64,000 nt of DNA from Cylicocyclus nassatus (Eukaryota; Nematoda; Chromadorea; Rhabditida; Strongylidae): assembly GCA_958299035.1 (NCBI GenBank), contig CATQJL010000223.1:77393600-77457599 (forward strand). The letters are read 5' to 3'. Every line of letters starts with the position of its first letter. Position 1 is the stretch's first letter. Positions 1 through 11,346 of the stretch are shown here, piece by piece. The notes beneath the pieces are model-generated. The model was not told where the DNA came from. It was given only the letters and a program-made list of their open reading frames with translations, and searched no databases. Position numbers and translations under genes: made by a program.

Positions 1-1383
1 AGAGTTTTCTTCGCAATACTTTTGCCTTGAGAGAATGGTGTCAAAACACGTATACTTTGCCTTTACGACTATACGCCTGAAATCAGTGTTTTATCAAGAA
101 ACGAGCAGGAGCAGTATGCAGTTGAGCCCAGCACAAAAGCATTTCGTTGGAAAAGCGGTAGAACTATCAACGTTCGCAATTCAATGGGGATTCGTGCCTT
201 TCGTCGTCTTCCTCGGCTTCAGACAAGGTCCCGAACCAATGCCGAATGGGCAGGTCAGCATTTCACCTAGTTTGCCATGTAGTTATGTTTCAATTGGTAA
301 CCCGTATTAGGAAAATCATAGTCACAAAATTCTTCATCGGTAGTTTATTGCCTCTGCCCAAAAAGATCTTCTTATTCGTTCTCATTCTTTGTTTCTACGT
401 CAGTGAAATGGGAAGTTGGATTTGTCTTTTCCAAAATCTCGAAATTATTGTTCTTCGCAGCAGAAGACTTATGTCTTCTGAAAACTCAATGGTGTTCAAC
501 AATATTGGGCAACTAGTGTTTCAAGAGTTTTATTCAACTAGTTTGTTCTTATTTTCAGTAGTCAGAGCATCTTCCTTGGATGCTCTGAAAATTTTCATTG
601 TTCACATAATCGCGCTCTGTAATATCTTCTGTTGGAAGAAATCCCAGTAGTGTCACAAATTATTTTCATTATGAGGATTTCGATTCACCTCCATAATTAG
701 TCATACAACTTTATTGATTGACTTTATTCTAGATAGTGCCTTTCACGATACTCAGCTTATTATGGGGCTAGAGCTGCGCTTACGAAGGAAAGCATAAAGT
801 TCACGTCTCCTGTTAATAATGTTTAGGTTCACTAGTTGTCTGATTAGCTGATACTGTATCGTCGTTCGTCCTCATCATTCTTTACTTAGCTTGAAGTGAC
901 TGATATTGTTCTTTGTGTAATATGATACGACTGATATCGTTCTGTACGATTGATATGTGACTGTGCGTCGTATATTTTTCGATCAATAAAAAATAATTGA
1001 TCATCATCCACGTTTTTCACTACTTTATTGTTTATTGTTTGTTGTTATACACAAAAGTGCGCCAAAAAATCGAACGAAAACATCCAAAACATCCAAAAGT
1101 ATGCAAAAAATTATCCAAAAATCATACAAAAAAATCGTACTTTACTGCCTTTTCCTTCGTAAGTAGTGACCCAGGAACGAGTTCATCCGATTTCTGTGCT
1201 TTATGTGCGTTTGCACCAATGACCCGAACAAATCAACGCTGGAGGGAAGTGGGGGAGGGATACCTTGACATCGTGGATATAGCTAAACACAAACACTATG
1301 TGGGAACATATGCTGTCAGTGGGTTGACATCTACCATATCAAGTTGATCACCATTATGATTTTGAGTCATTAACAATATGATG
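1..1383. other. No gene recognised
   Basis: This stretch is AT-rich with short open frames only (up to about 130 codons on the plus strand at 246-650). None shows a family motif, a signal peptide or a convincing splice pattern. The sequence around 1,050-1,140 is a run of near-repeats built on CCAAAAxATC. I see no promoter or RNA gene that I can support. Confidence 0.5.
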
Positions 1384-1561
1384 GAAGGTATAAAGGCTAC
1401 TCAAGAACGAAGGCGCAAAAGCAGTATCAATTAAGCGGGCGCGAACGCGGCGTGCGCTTATCTTCACCGTTACAAATCCTGCGCCTCATGCGCTCTGTGG
1501 CTAGTGAAGCCGCGTTCGTGTCCACAGTTTAGCGCCTTCGTCATGCAGCAGCCTATACTTC
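1384..1561. repeat. Short inverted-repeat element (GTATAA…GACGAAGGCG family)
   Basis: The left end (GAAGGTATAAAGGCTAC followed by GAACGAAGGCGC) is repeated in inverted form at the right end (GCGCCTTCGTC followed by AGCCTATACTTC), so the 178 bp can fold into a long hairpin. The same end type, GTATAAGCTCCTGC then GACGAAGGCG, bounds a second copy at 37,871-38,006. The interior is GC-rich. This is probably a non-autonomous DNA element. Exact borders and target duplication are not clear. Confidence 0.55.
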
Positions 1562-1611
1562 TTTTTCAATATAGATTTGTAACACCATCTTTTCAAGGAT
1601 GATTTAGTATA

Positions 1612-1825
1612 CTAGCTGGCAAACCGGCTCCACTCGGGCCCTGTCAATAAAATATTCGTAGTCAGGATGCTTACCCCCGTATGCCAACTCCCTGTCCCGT
1701 AACTCAAACTTAGCAAGAAATCTATAGAATCCATGTCGATCGATAACGAAAGGTGACGTACGACATCCGCCATGCCCAGGGTCCGCCACAAGGATGGCAA
1801 GTACACATTTGTGAAACGAATGTGC
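1612..1825 (+). repeat. Degenerate left half of the TAGCTGG foldback family
   Basis: It begins CTAGCTGGC, then ACCGGCTCC, and continues to ATGTCGATCGATAACGAAAGG. These landmarks match, in mixed order and with many changes, the two well-preserved copies at 52,703-53,208 and 61,120-61,618. No CAGA tail remains. It appears to be an old, broken copy. The right border is only approximate. Confidence 0.4.
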
Positions 1826-2341
1826 TTTGCTACCTGATTTTTGCGATTTTGCATTTGATCCCACCAGCTGACTTTGTTCGATTGGGGGGGGGGCTTTCTA
1901 CCTCTAAAGGACTGGCGTCGTTTCTATTCCGGATCCTAACAAGGAGGGGACGAGGAGTTTTTTTAACTTTAATGTTAGTATATAGTAAACTTGAGGTGTA
2001 GAACAGATTTATGTAAAAAATTTACGAAACGTATGTGAATTTGAAGTTTTGCCCATCTCAAGTGTGCATTAGATGGCTATTTCCGTAATCTAGAAGAAAG
2101 TCAAGCACGCTCTATACTCGCACATTTTTTTCATTATTTTCATTACTTTTTTCCTTAGTCCATTTGCGCGTACCCACACCAAATTTTGTGCCATATTGTC
2201 GTCTGTGCGTCAAACGAGCCATTTTATCACTTAGTGGTGGTGGAAACTTTCCAGAAGAAAGCTTGCCACAAACTTCAGTCACATGATTTTTCCACAAAAC
2301 TCTCCATGCTTTTAGTCCATGTACCTTTATACTTCCATATC

Positions 2342-3229
2342 CTTACGAGGAAAGGATACTTGGTGACCGTGGCCTTTTGCAATGAGATGTATACCAGTAG
2401 GTGCGTCTTGGAGTGCAGATTCTAAATCTGTGTTCATTATCTGCTGTGCGACTCCCAGAACAGAGTTATGAACTTTTTTCCATATTGATTTTGCCAGATT
2501 TAGGCAGTCAAAATCGTCACTATCCAGGCTTTTTAGACTCTGATGTATCGGTGACAGTTTTCCTGAGCTTAAAGGCAGTGTCTCACCAAAGTTGAGGTCG
2601 CGGGGATCTTTACATATTCTATCATAGGGACCTCTAGATAGGCCATTGCAACAAGTCCCACTCAACTTGACCCTCTCTACGCTGAGAAAAATTCGCTCAA
2701 AGTGGTACGCGGAGAGCGAGTTGGTACGCGCGGACGACTCCTTCGGTCTCCCCCCTTACGCGTTTGAACATGTCCCTCCACTTGGTATCCACCTCCCCTC
2801 TGTTGCTGCCACTGTGGCTGAGGCTGAAGTTGGAAGGTACAACTCGTCCACGATGATTCCGCGGGGCCTCCAGAAAACGGGATTTTTGGGAACTTCGTGC
2901 GATTTTGAGCCCATACAGTGCTAGACAGGGTCCGACAGGCTTGCAAAATGCAAAAATTTCGGCAACTAAATTTTGGTGAGACACTGCCTTTAACGTGAAG
3001 CTTTACTCTAATGTACGCTCTTTTATAGTGCGTGAACGTCCTCACGATACTGGTGAATCCTGCATCAAAAACAGTGCAAATTTTGGTGACAGGAAATGTT
3101 CATAACTTCTTCCAAAATAGCGCACAGCAGATAATGAAAATAGATTTGGAATCAGCGCTTCAAGATGCATTTAATGGTGTACTTTTCATTTCAAAAGGCC
3201 ACGGTCACCAAGTATCCTTTCCTTGTTAG
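2342..3229. mobile_element. CTTACAAGG-type inverted-repeat element, copy A
   Basis: The ends are CTTACGAGGAAAGGATACTT and the inverted GTATCCTTTCCTTGTTAG, followed inward by a matching TGGTGACCGTGGCC / GGCCACGGTCACCA. The interior carries the phrase GCAGATAATGAAAA-TAGATTTGGAATCAGCG that recurs in every copy of this family (15.2, 20.1, 40.0, 40.6, 46.4 and 49.8 kb). A separate TTAA-flanked MITE (2,573-2,989) has inserted into it, which explains its extra length relative to the 471 bp copy at 15,243-15,713. No coding potential. A non-autonomous DNA transposon is likely; the superfamily is unknown. Confidence 0.7.
2573..2989. mobile_element. TTAA-flanked MITE (AGGCAGTGTC ends), copy 1
   Basis: This 417 bp element has terminal inverted repeats starting AGGCAGTGTC (then TCACCAAA) and is flanked on both sides by TTAA (2,569-2,572 and 2,990-2,993). 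TTAA target duplication is the hallmark of the piggyBac superfamily, so it may be mobilised by such a transposase; that is inference. It sits inside the 2,342-3,229 element. The related element at 15,243-15,713 has an unoccupied TCGA at the matching spot (15,461-15,464), which supports a precise insertion. Sister copies are at 28,708-29,145 and 58,766-59,170. Confidence 0.8.
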
Positions 3230-3870
3230 TCATATCGTTGTGTGTGCGCTGTAACCAAGACATTTCATTACAACTCAATGGCAAAAACTCAGATTTTTGT
3301 GGATGACGCGCGAGAAAGATTGTGTTTTTGCATGTCAGCAGGGGGGTGGGGTCGTATCAATGAAGGTAAAGACTGTTTCCAAGGAATATTTCACTATTAG
3401 ACATAATCGAAGCACATTCAAAGACACCGACATATCAAAATACCGTATACCTACCGTAAATTCAACAAGGATATCCTGCCACCGAAGTATCATTATCGTA
3501 ATCAGCATGTCGGATAACCCCTATGGCCAGGTTTCAGTGAACTCTGATTCTTCCGTCTAATGAATAACCGTGTGATTGAGCAATTAGGAAAGATAGAAAA
3601 CAAGATTCTTAAGTATGAACTTTCTCTCCTGATATTCAGTTTCTCTTTGAGCAAAAACATCCATGTGTTGCATTTAATTTAATTCGTTTTGGTTTGTTTT
3701 TCTTTTCACATATCGCAGTATCCCTGTGGTTGAGACTGGCTGGTATTGTGCTTATTCTAATTTGCTTTTTCTTCCTCTAAAGGTGCACCATGAGTTTATC
3801 TCCAAATAAGAAAAAATAAAAGATTTTTTAACACATCTTATAGGTAAGTTATCCACCTCTTTTTGCACTT
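3230..3870. other. No gene recognised
   Basis: A short open frame at 3,297-3,560 has no recognisable motif. The rest is AT-rich. A run of G (3,340-3,349) is present. Nothing else can be supported. Confidence 0.4.
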
Positions 3871-4290
3871 ATTACAAAGCACTACTCCTGCTATTTACAC
3901 AAGAGGAATTCCACTTTCAATGAACGCCAAACTATAGAATCAAAGGCAAGTCAAACTCTTGTTTGTCCCCCTTTTCATTTTCAATGTTTGTGTTTTCAAC
4001 AACTTTTACTCATTCTAAAGAGGACAGATCAAGCTCCCTATGCATAGTACGAGGTTTGAGCTACTAGATGATATGCGCAATGTATTCTAAAACTCTCCTT
4101 GATGAGGTTAATGGGGTGTGGCACAACCTCTCAAAAGGTTTGGCGGCCACACATTTTTAGAGGGTGTGCCAAACCCCATTAACTTGCCTTCATTCAGAAC
4201 ATTCAAACATCTATATCGCTTGTATCGTTGCAACTGCAAAGCCTTCTTTTCTTCATAGCAGAAATTTCATTCGAAATTGTTTTTCTTAGG
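3870..4290 (+). repeat. Diverged third copy of the 18 kb repeat, with 77 bp hairpin
   Basis: This stretch parallels 18,000-18,430: both contain ACAAAGCACTACTCC, a CTTGTTTGTCCC / CTCGTTTGTCCC phrase, a hairpin, and then CATTC…TTGTTTTTCT. The hairpin (4,107-4,183) is bounded by GTTAATGGGGTGTGGCACA and its inverted form TGTGCCAAACCCCATTAAC. It is clearly more diverged than the two copies at 18.1 and 20.1 kb are from each other. There is no coding sequence. Confidence 0.55.
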
Positions 4291-5016
4291 GCCGCATGCA
4301 TTAACATCCCCCCTAGGGAGAGGATCGCAGCTTAGAAGGAAAGTCATATCCTGAAGCCCCAGGTATATGGACTTCACGCTGTATACCTGTCCGTAAGTAT
4401 TCTTTTCCTTCACTATGAACATAGTGAACAGGAACGGAAAGCTGTACAAGCGGCATTTTCCAGCATTTTGTATGAACCCTGATGATCCCCGGCGCCGCCT
4501 TTCCTTCAAAGTCACTTTCTTTTCTTCGAAATTGACAAAAAATTTCCAAAGTTGTACTGAACATCTAACACAACAGTACTAGTTAAACATGTTGCCGATA
4601 AGAACAGATGAGTTTTTGAAAAATCGAATTTTTCGATAAACCCCAACATTCAACTCGTGGTTTATCGCAAATTTCATAACTTCAATACATCATTTGTTCT
4701 TATCAGCAACAGTAGCACTATTGGGCTGGATGAACAGACAACTTTGGAATGTTTTTGTTAACTTTGAAGAAAAAAATTACTTCAAAGAAAAGGCGGTCGG
4801 CCGCCAGGGATCATCAGGGGATCATACAAAATGCTAGAAATTGCGGCTTGTACAGATTGTCGTTCCTGTTCAATATATTCATGGAGAAGGATGGTAGGAT
4901 TATTTACAGATGGGTAGACAGCGTGAAATTCAGAAGTTCGGAGCTTCAGGATATGAAGCTTTTTCTGTAAGCTGCGATCCTCTCCCCCGGCGGAGGTGTA
5001 AATGCATGCGGCCCTT
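4287..5016. repeat. Foldback element with ~230 bp arms
   Basis: The left arm starts GGGCCGCATGCATTAACA and runs through CCCTAGGGAGAGGATCGCAGC. The right arm ends GCTGCGATCCTCTCCCCC then TGTAAATGCATGCGGCCC. The spacer holds a second inverted pair, GTTGCCGATAAGAACAGATG (4,591-4,610) against CATTTGTTCTTATCAGCAAC (4,691-4,710). Open frames here are by-products of the arms. This is probably a non-autonomous DNA element just downstream of the Helitron 3' end. Confidence 0.6.
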
Positions 5017-5216
5017 AGGGAGAGATGTGGCAGTTTTTTGTGTTCTGTATAAACTGGAACATCTCTCAAAAATTTTGTTATGGTAGCTTGAGATATTTCT
5101 GTGCGTACATAGTTGGCGGTAAAGCTGCAATTTGAGTGATCTGCAGCTCTGAAACACCAGTGTCACTGTTTGTCTGTTATATCTACCGTTTGCTATCATT
5201 CTCGTATTATTCAAGA

Positions 5217-5244
5217 CCAGTCCGATCGTCCGGCTTCGCCGGAC
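5217..5244 (-). other. Helitron 3' terminus (hairpin plus CTGG)
   Basis: Read on the minus strand the sequence is GTCCGGC-GAA-GCCGGAC, then GATCGGA, then CTGG, then T of the flanking DNA. Helitron 3' ends carry a short GC-rich hairpin 8-12 bases before CTRR. The match in spacing, end motif and flanking base is complete. The end lies 774 bases beyond the Rep-helicase stop codon, on the expected side. Confidence 0.75.
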
Positions 5245-5990
5245 TCTCAGACTGTATTGCGGAAGTCGTAGTGGAAGTGTTGGGAAACAATATGCTTACA
5301 GACTAAGTCTTTTAACGTGTAAATTACAGCGAAATTAGTAGACAGATTTCAAAGCGACAGTCCCTGCATGTCAAACTTGTTGTGCCTTCTCAGAGTCAGA
5401 ATTCCCATGATTTTCTTCTGCTTGCTTTATTGCAATACATTCGTGAGAATCATGTGTTGGTTCACCTAAAAATTTCAATTTTGATCTTTACAAACTCTCA
5501 TGGGCAGTGTGGAAATAATTTTTGATGGCAACGATGCTCAATGATTAAGAAATCACTTAATGCAGTCAACACTATCATTTTGAGAACTAAGCAAAATTTT
5601 TTATTTAAGTGTACAATGACATCAGCATTGCGAGCTGAAAACTAAAATATATTGTTCAGCGAATGAAGTAGCTTGCATTGCTGTACTACAATTCTAAACT
5701 ATGAGGCAAATTTTGCAAATGCTTTGGCATCTGCTAATGAGAGCAAAAAGGAAAGTACGAATGTTCTGTTTTCTCCTCATACTGCAATGCAAACTGTACA
5801 CATATACTACTGATTTCAATTTTTTCCAAAAAATTCAAATTTCAATTTCTTATTCGACTTGTTGGAAACTGTGCTCTTCTAGCCATAAGCAGACAGTGTT
5901 AAGAACTTTCTCCAATCTTTAAAAAACAGTTATCTTTATACCTAAGTTTGCTTCGTTAATTTACCTACTCTGCAGGTTATGCAAAAAGAC

Positions 5991-8900
5991 TTAGAGCAGC
6001 ACTTCCTCATATACAATGTTTCTCACTGTTCTTGAAGGAGTACTGACTCGAAGGCCTGCTGGAGATCGAACTCGAGAAAAAGCCACGTAGAGCTGTCCGT
6101 GGCTGAATACATCTTCCGGTAGATACACGCCAACTTTATCGAATGATTGTCCCTGGGACTTATTGATGGTCATTGCAAACGCAACCCGCACAGGGAACTG
6201 CCTTCGTCTGAGTCGGAACGGTAGATGCTTCTCGCAGTAATTGTCTATCCTGGGTACCACCGTTAGCTGATCTTTACGATTGCCACAAACGAAACGGCAT
6301 TCTAGGACAAAACGTCCAAGGCTTTCGACCTCCAACCGTGTACCGTTGCAGAGTCCGTTAGTGACATCCAGGTTTCGTAAGAGCATGACGATTGCACTTT
6401 TCTTCAACCTAAGCTCATGCGGCGGCATTCCTGGTAGTTCGAGACTGTTCAGATACTCCACTGGATAAAGTCCGGAATCTCCAGCATGCTGAATAGCCTC
6501 GTCTAAACTCCTATAAACCCTTTCGTCTCTCTCACACTCAATGCGTAAACGCTGCATGGCTTCGTCGTTAAGTTTTTTCACATTCACATTTTTTGGTGCA
6601 AGGATGCCATTTTCGCAAAGGGTCTCATGGGGATTGATAACTTCACCGAAAATCTCCGTAACGATATTGCCGGAACATAAGAAATTTTCTTCCAAAACGA
6701 TTCGCCCTTCTTCGTTGCTATTATGACCGTTTCCAATATCGAGGAGATAATTATGCCAATCAAGACCTGCGTCACGAGCCCGCATATTAGCTTGGAGGCG
6801 GTGTATTTTGAATAGTGGCCACAGCGCTGATTTAGTGACACACGCTTCTACTACGTCTGAGCGTCTTCCATGTTCAATCACAGGTAGCACTTGACGAAAA
6901 TTTCCACCGATTATAAATAGCTTTCCGCCGAAGGGTTTATCGTTTTGCATAATGTCGCGAAGAAGGACGTCAATCGCTTCGAGTGAGCACTTTTGTGCCA
7001 TGGAGATTTCATCCCATATGATAATGTCCGTCTCCAAAAACTCCCGTGCTTCCCTTTGCTCTCTTCTCATTAGTGAAGAACGATTGCCATCTTCCATGTT
7101 GAGTTTGAACGCAGAAATAACCGTTATTCCATTAGGAAGAAGGTTCGCTGCAATACCTGTCCACGCCACGCAGAGCACGCGACGTCGCTGTCCTACAGCT
7201 ATATTGTACAGAGCTGTATAAAGATACGTTTTTCCAGTTCCTCCTGGACCGTCTATGAAAAAGCATCTATCACAGTCGCGATCCATTGCTGCAATTATAT
7301 CGTCAGCGGCTCTCTTCTGACACACGTTGAACGTCTCATACATACGCGCACCTTCATTGTGGTGATGCTCATAGTCTATTGGGATAGCCGGAATATGTGG
7401 GCGTTCGTTCACAGGTGGCGTGACAATCTGTTGTAGCTCTCTGCCTAATAGCAACATTCTGTCCGCTACATCAAAGTAAGCCACTGCAATTGCTTCGGCT
7501 TCGCCTAGCCCGTGACACACATAATCTTCGGACATCGCCGGTGCGAACTCACTCCACAGCTCTTGTGCGTCCACTACCTCACAATAGCAGAGCAGGCAGG
7601 CAAAAAATCCTCTCAAAGTGGATGGTGTTTGAAAATGAGCTGCTTCCAGCATGCTCTGGCGGTAATAAGTGTCGTCATCAAGGAATCCGGAAGCTTTTGC
7701 TGCATCTGAGAAGGTTGCGTAAGTGTGTCCGTCAACTGTCCGCAGATCTTCATACGATGTTTTTCCTTTTGTGTTCAACAAAAGTAGGCGAAGACAGTAG
7801 CGTTCAACATCCCTTGGTGACACCGTATATATCCTTCCAATCTCTTTGCCTCCTCTTCTGCGTGGCTTCCAACCGTTTTGACTATTAAATGTAAAATATT
7901 CTGGGATCTCATGATAATACAGATTTCGCGCATCAGTGGTTAACTCCGAGGGTTCTCCACTATCAAAGGTTCTTGCACAACGTGCATTCAACTCAAAGAA
8001 TGCGGTGAGTGTTGTATGATTGTTTCCCGCGCGATTCAGGTACTGCTGCTCTTCTCCTGCGACAAAATATACGGTTTGATATCCCGGCATATGAACCGCT
8101 AATCTAACAACCGTGTGCGATTTATCTTGCATTGGAAAGCCAAAAACTCGATAAAGTGCTTGTGGCGGACAAACATAACGCGTGTCAAGGTGTTGCTTAA
8201 TCTCATCCACATTGCGGCGTTCGTTGGTATCATTCTCTATTGTTATTCGCGCACGATCGGGGCCCTTATAAATATACTTATACAAATATTTCACCGCCGA
8301 AATTGTTCCGCAGATTTCGATGTTCAAGTGACACTCGTACTTTGTTATTAGGTACAGATTCGTTGGTACGATCCACTCATCACTATACTCTACATCATTG
8401 ATCAATACAGTTGTCCGGTTCCGTCTTCTGTATTTCGGATAGCCGTCTACGTCCAACGATGTCCTTTCGCGCAGCTGTTTCGGGAAGTGCTTAGAACATT
8501 TCCCGTCGCGCATGCATGGCGAATGAGGGTCATTAGTACCGCATTTTCGATGTATCATAAAGCTCGTGACAGCTGCAAACGCTGTTGGCTCCTCATCTTG
8601 AGACGGAATTTCGGCGCAGACAGCATTATCAACGTCATCAACTGTCTCTGCCTTCCAACCTTGTTTCATGATCAAAAGCATATGACAGTGAGGCAACCCT
8701 CTCTTTTGGAACTCAATGACATATACATATGCTGCCACTTCGCCAAGAACATGCTTCTTGAAAAGGTCTTCGCATAATTCTTTTAACTTCCCATTGAATA
8801 CCCTTGCTGTGAGATCCGGTCTGTCACAGGCATGTTGTCCTTCATACAGATTCTCTTGGATCTCTCGCCATTGAGGGTTGCATGTCATTGTCAGGAAATA

Positions 8901-9938
8901 CGTCGGTTTCCCAAAGCGAGCAACAATTGCCATTGCGTCTTGATATGATTGCTGCATAGCTCTTGGACTTCCGATATGCGATGACGCCAAAACGACTCGA
9001 TTTCCTGGAGGCCCGTTGTTGTCTTCTCCTGCCAGGTAATCCTGCAAGCCTCTGTAGGAATCAGCTCGTAGATGTACTTGATGGGTTCTGTGATAATTTA
9101 ATCTGTTCTGCTCGATTTTCACGTATGCATCTACCGCGAACTGCTGGAATAGCTTCCTGGCATGGAGAATAGGATTGAAGGTTTCGCGTATAGAAAACAG
9201 ATACGAATAATACTTCATTTGAGTAATCCTCGATCCTCTCCTATCCGTAAGAGTTGGATCCCAGCCGCCTCTTCCTGTTGGGAAGAGAAGGGGATAAGTT
9301 AAGGGATCACATCTCTTGTCTATGTCACTTATACTCATTAGGGAAGGTCCATCAGAATCTCTTAAGTGCACAGCAAGGCTTCTCAAAGGAGGCACGTCAT
9401 TGTCGTTCCCAACGTAGACTATGGCTACCTCATTAGCGGTTGGAATTCCATATCTTCCTCTAGTTACACCTCTTTCTCTGTTGTCTTCGAAAACCATTCT
9501 GATTCTATTTATAGCTCTGTTTTCGCGCCTTGCTGTTTCTTCCTCAGCCTTTTCGACTTCACTCATCATCTTGAACGATAATGCGTAAGTGTTATTACGT
9601 GCGAACCATTCGCTTAGGAGTATCATCAGCTCAGGATCGCAGTCAACATTTTGTGCATTCTCTAGACGCTGTCGTGCTGCCAGCTCCGTATCGAGCACGT
9701 AGATTTGGCCATACTGTCGTTCATCTTCCTGGCGGGGATGAAGAGGGCCAATTTGATGGTATACTTGGCCGTGAATTCGATAACAGTATGGTCCTCGTCC
9801 CCGGGGAACATCGACTTGAGCTCCCATCGACGCCATTGCCAAAGCCGAGTTGAAGTTTCTAATGTTAGCGAAAAAGTTACATCGGCGTTGTCGTACCTGC
9901 TGCAGGGGTGAATCTCCTACAAAAAGCTCTTTTAACAT
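5991..9938 (-). CDS. Helitron Rep-helicase, main frame (HUH Rep plus PIF1-type helicase)
   Basis: This 1,315-residue frame carries out rolling-circle transposition: an HUH endonuclease nicks and joins single strands and a PIF1-family helicase unwinds. Visible motifs in order: Helitron-like N domain (about 10-250); Rep motif 1 FLTMTCNP (348-355); HUH motif GLPHCHMLL (414-422, His417 and His419); two-tyrosine motif YLYKYIYK (551-558, Tyr551 and Tyr555); Walker [12 protein letters not shown] (897-907); Walker [10 protein letters not shown] (972-980); motif [13 protein letters not shown] (1011-1020); NKSQGQSF (1259-1266); and the C-terminal LYVAFSRV. Motif III normally reads GGDFRQ, so Asp is replaced by Asn here. 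The first ATG is not a natural start: the family's usual N-terminal cysteine cluster lies in the overlapping upstream frame, joined across a T9 run. The stop is TAA at 5,991-5,993. An AATAAA on the minus strand at 5,600-5,605 could serve as poly(A) signal. Confidence 0.93.
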   Translation of the reverse strand: MLKELFVGDSPLQQVRQRRCNFFANIRNFNSALAMASMGAQVDVPRGRGPYCYRIHGQVYHQIGPLHPRQEDERQYGQIYVLDTELAARQRLENAQNVDCDPELMILLSEWFARNNTYALSFKMMSEVEKAEEETARRENRAINRIRMVFEDNRERGVTRGRYGIPTANEVAIVYVGNDNDVPPLRSLAVHLRDSDGPSLMSISDIDKRCDPLTYPLLFPTGRGGWDPTLTDRRGSRITQMKYYSYLFSIRETFNPILHARKLFQQFAVDAYVKIEQNRLNYHRTHQVHLRADSYRGLQDYLAGEDNNGPPGNRVVLASSHIGSPRAMQQSYQDAMAIVARFGKPTYFLTMTCNPQWREIQENLYEGQHACDRPDLTARVFNGKLKELCEDLFKKHVLGEVAAYVYVIEFQKRGLPHCHMLLIMKQGWKAETVDDVDNAVCAEIPSQDEEPTAFAAVTSFMIHRKCGTNDPHSPCMRDGKCSKHFPKQLRERTSLDVDGYPKYRRRNRTTVLINDVEYSDEWIVPTNLYLITKYECHLNIEICGTISAVKYLYKYIYKGPDRARITIENDTNERRNVDEIKQHLDTRYVCPPQALYRVFGFPMQDKSHTVVRLAVHMPGYQTVYFVAGEEQQYLNRAGNNHTTLTAFFELNARCARTFDSGEPSELTTDARNLYYHEIPEYFTFNSQNGWKPRRRGGKEIGRIYTVSPRDVERYCLRLLLLNTKGKTSYEDLRTVDGHTYATFSDAAKASGFLDDDTYYRQSMLEAAHFQTPSTLRGFFACLLCYCEVVDAQELWSEFAPAMSEDYVCHGLGEAEAIAVAYFDVADRMLLLGRELQQIVTPPVNERPHIPAIPIDYEHHHNEGARMYETFNVCQKRAADDIIAAMDRDCDRCFFIDGPGGTGKTYLYTALYNIAVGQRRRVLCVAWTGIAANLLPNGITVISAFKLNMEDGNRSSLMRREQREAREFLETDIIIWDEISMAQKCSLEAIDVLLRDIMQNDKPFGGKLFIIGGNFRQVLPVIEHGRRSDVVEACVTKSALWPLFKIHRLQANMRARDAGLDWHNYLLDIGNGHNSNEEGRIVLEENFLCSGNIVTEIFGEVINPHETLCENGILAPKNVNVKKLNDEAMQRLRIECERDERVYRSLDEAIQHAGDSGLYPVEYLNSLELPGMPPHELRLKKSAIVMLLRNLDVTNGLCNGTRLEVESLGRFVLECRFVCGNRKDQLTVVPRIDNYCEKHLPFRLRRRQFPVRVAFAMTINKSQGQSFDKVGVYLPEDVFSHGQLYVAFSRVRSPAGLRVSTPSRTVRNIVYEEVLL

Positions 9939-11044
9939 CGTAGGGAAATCTTCAAAAAAAAATTCAGAGTAAAACGCCCATAATCGCAGCAGTCACCAAA
10001 TAAATTACCATGCTGCTGTTTAACTTCGTAACCAAAATGTAAGGCACCACAGTTATTACAGAGACGATTTAATTCTCCAAAGTAGTGCTTGGTTGCAGTG
10101 CGTACTCTGAGTGCGATTCCAAGATTATGCCTGACACCGCGACGTCCTCGTTCACGCTGGATGTCAGGATTTACGTGCTCCGCAAGATCTTCAGAATGAG
10201 GGCTACGGTTTTGCGCATCTATCACCATATTTTGCCCTGTTTGCTCTATATTTTGATTCGGGCGACTTCTATTATGATTTGAATTTTCTGGTTCGGAAGC
10301 TCCTCCCTCTTGTTCATGCGCACGATACGACCTGTGACGCAATACATCTCGACGTCGTCGTTCGGTGCCATCCTCATAAGTCTCGTTTTGCCGTAGCCTT
10401 CGCTGGCGTCGATTTTGCTCGAGAAGACGTTGTGTACGGTCTTCGGCGGTTTCAGCTCGTCTTCTCCTCTGGTGACGTTCAGTGTCCTGCAAAAGACGCA
10501 CAGCACGGTCTTCAGCTGCCTCATTTTGACGACGTCTCTGCTGACGTAATCTGTCCTGGTTGCGACGTGCAGATCTGCTTCCATCACTCTCTTCCTCGCG
10601 ATTCCTCCTGTGATGTTGCATATCCTCAGACCTACGTCGTGCACGCTCTCCAGAATTCTCTCTTTCACGACGTCCCTGCTGACGTTGTGCATTAGCTAAA
10701 CGTCGTTCAGTACCTTCGATGATGTTTTCAGCTTCCCGAAGCCTACGAATCCTTTCAGACATAACCATCAAACTGGCAGCTCTTTGCTGTTCGTCTTCAG
10801 CTTCGCGTGCTTCCCGATGACGTTGAGAATCCTGCAAATGTCTGGTGGTACGGCTCTCAACGTCTTCATTTCGACGTTGGAGTTCGTGACGCCGTGCATC
10901 TGCGCTTAGGCGCAAAGTCCTTTGTCGCTCTGCTTCGACAATGCGATGATTTCTTTGACGTTCAGCGTCTGATGCATGTATGCGCGGACGCCCACGCCTA
11001 CGCACTTCTTGTGGCTGTTGTAGTTGCTCATGAGGAGTTTCCAT
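9932..11044 (-). CDS. Helitron Rep-helicase, N-terminal frame (basic repeats plus Cys cluster)
   Basis: This 370-codon frame holds the N-terminus of the Helitron protein. It opens with an AT-hook-like RRRGRPR (about residues 15-21). About 200 residues of Arg/Glu/Gln-rich imperfect repeats of roughly 20-25 residues follow (phrases such as [16 protein letters not shown]), probably helical and charged. It ends with [12 protein letters not shown] and [10 protein letters not shown], the cysteine cluster that in Helitron proteins directly precedes the Rep domain. It runs out of frame in a stretch of nine T (plus-strand A at 9,954-9,962) and stops soon after. The main frame overlaps by seven bases and continues the same protein family after a -1 step. 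It could be a real frameshift mutation, a homopolymer sequencing error, or a programmed slip. The ATG at 11,044 is the first in frame. Confidence 0.85.
   Translation of the reverse strand: METPHEQLQQPQEVRRRGRPRIHASDAERQRNHRIVEAERQRTLRLSADARRHELQRRNEDVESRTTRHLQDSQRHREAREAEDEQQRAASLMVMSERIRRLREAENIIEGTERRLANAQRQQGRRERENSGERARRRSEDMQHHRRNREEESDGSRSARRNQDRLRQQRRRQNEAAEDRAVRLLQDTERHQRRRRAETAEDRTQRLLEQNRRQRRLRQNETYEDGTERRRRDVLRHRSYRAHEQEGGASEPENSNHNRSRPNQNIEQTGQNMVIDAQNRSPHSEDLAEHVNPDIQRERGRRGVRHNLGIALRVRTATKHYFGELNRLCNNCGALHFGYEVKQQHGNLFGDCCDYGRFTLNFFLKISLRC
9954..9962 (-). other. T9 homopolymer at the Helitron frame junction
   Basis: Nine T on the minus strand lie exactly where the two Helitron frames must be joined. 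One additional T, or a -1 ribosomal slip on U-UUU-UUU, would connect them. The two frames overlap only here. Nothing else near it looks like an intron with usable GT and AG sites that would solve the break. Confidence 0.7.
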
Positions 11045-11346
11045 TTCAGTACTGCTCAGTCTAAACCACGATGTTGAACCTCAGTATCTTACATAGATAT
11101 AGGCTCATTGTTCGTTTTTTTTTTGAAGTATCGAAAGGACGCAGTAACCGAAAAGATCGTCGCTTTGGTTAGAGTACAAACACTATTTTGAGTGAATTTT
11201 GCTGAGCAGAAAGTAAGAGTTAATTTTTTTTTCAAGCTATCAAACTTTGCGTCGAAAGCAGTTTTTACTTCTGTAAGAAGTGCTCCTAATTTTCAAAAAT
11301 GAGAGCTTCATAAGTTGGGCAGGTTCAAGCCCCTGGTACCGGGCAC

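Larger units (their letters stand above)
5217..11097 (-). mobile_element. Autonomous Helitron, near-complete
   Basis: A rolling-circle transposon encoding a Rep-helicase in two overlapping frames (9,932-11,044 and 5,991-9,938). The 3' end is well defined: a 7-bp stem with TTC loop on the plus strand (5,228-5,244), then seven bases, then CTGG followed by a T in the flank, as expected for Helitron termini (CTRR, insertion between A and T). The 5' end is not certain. A minus-strand TC preceded by A at 11,097 fits the rule but leaves only about 50 bases before the first ATG. The Rep and helicase motifs are largely intact, so the insertion is probably young, although it has a frame break and one altered helicase motif. 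Confidence 0.75.

Noticed and set aside
6280..9911. Many plus-strand open frames of 60-132 codons opposite the Helitron
   Set aside because: They are shadows of the long minus-strand Rep-helicase frame; none has its own motifs.
11085..11105. Helitron 5' end at 11,097 (TC preceded by A)
   Set aside because: It fits the A/TC rule and is used as a provisional border, but TC after A is common and only about 50 bases would remain for promoter and leader; not accepted as proven.
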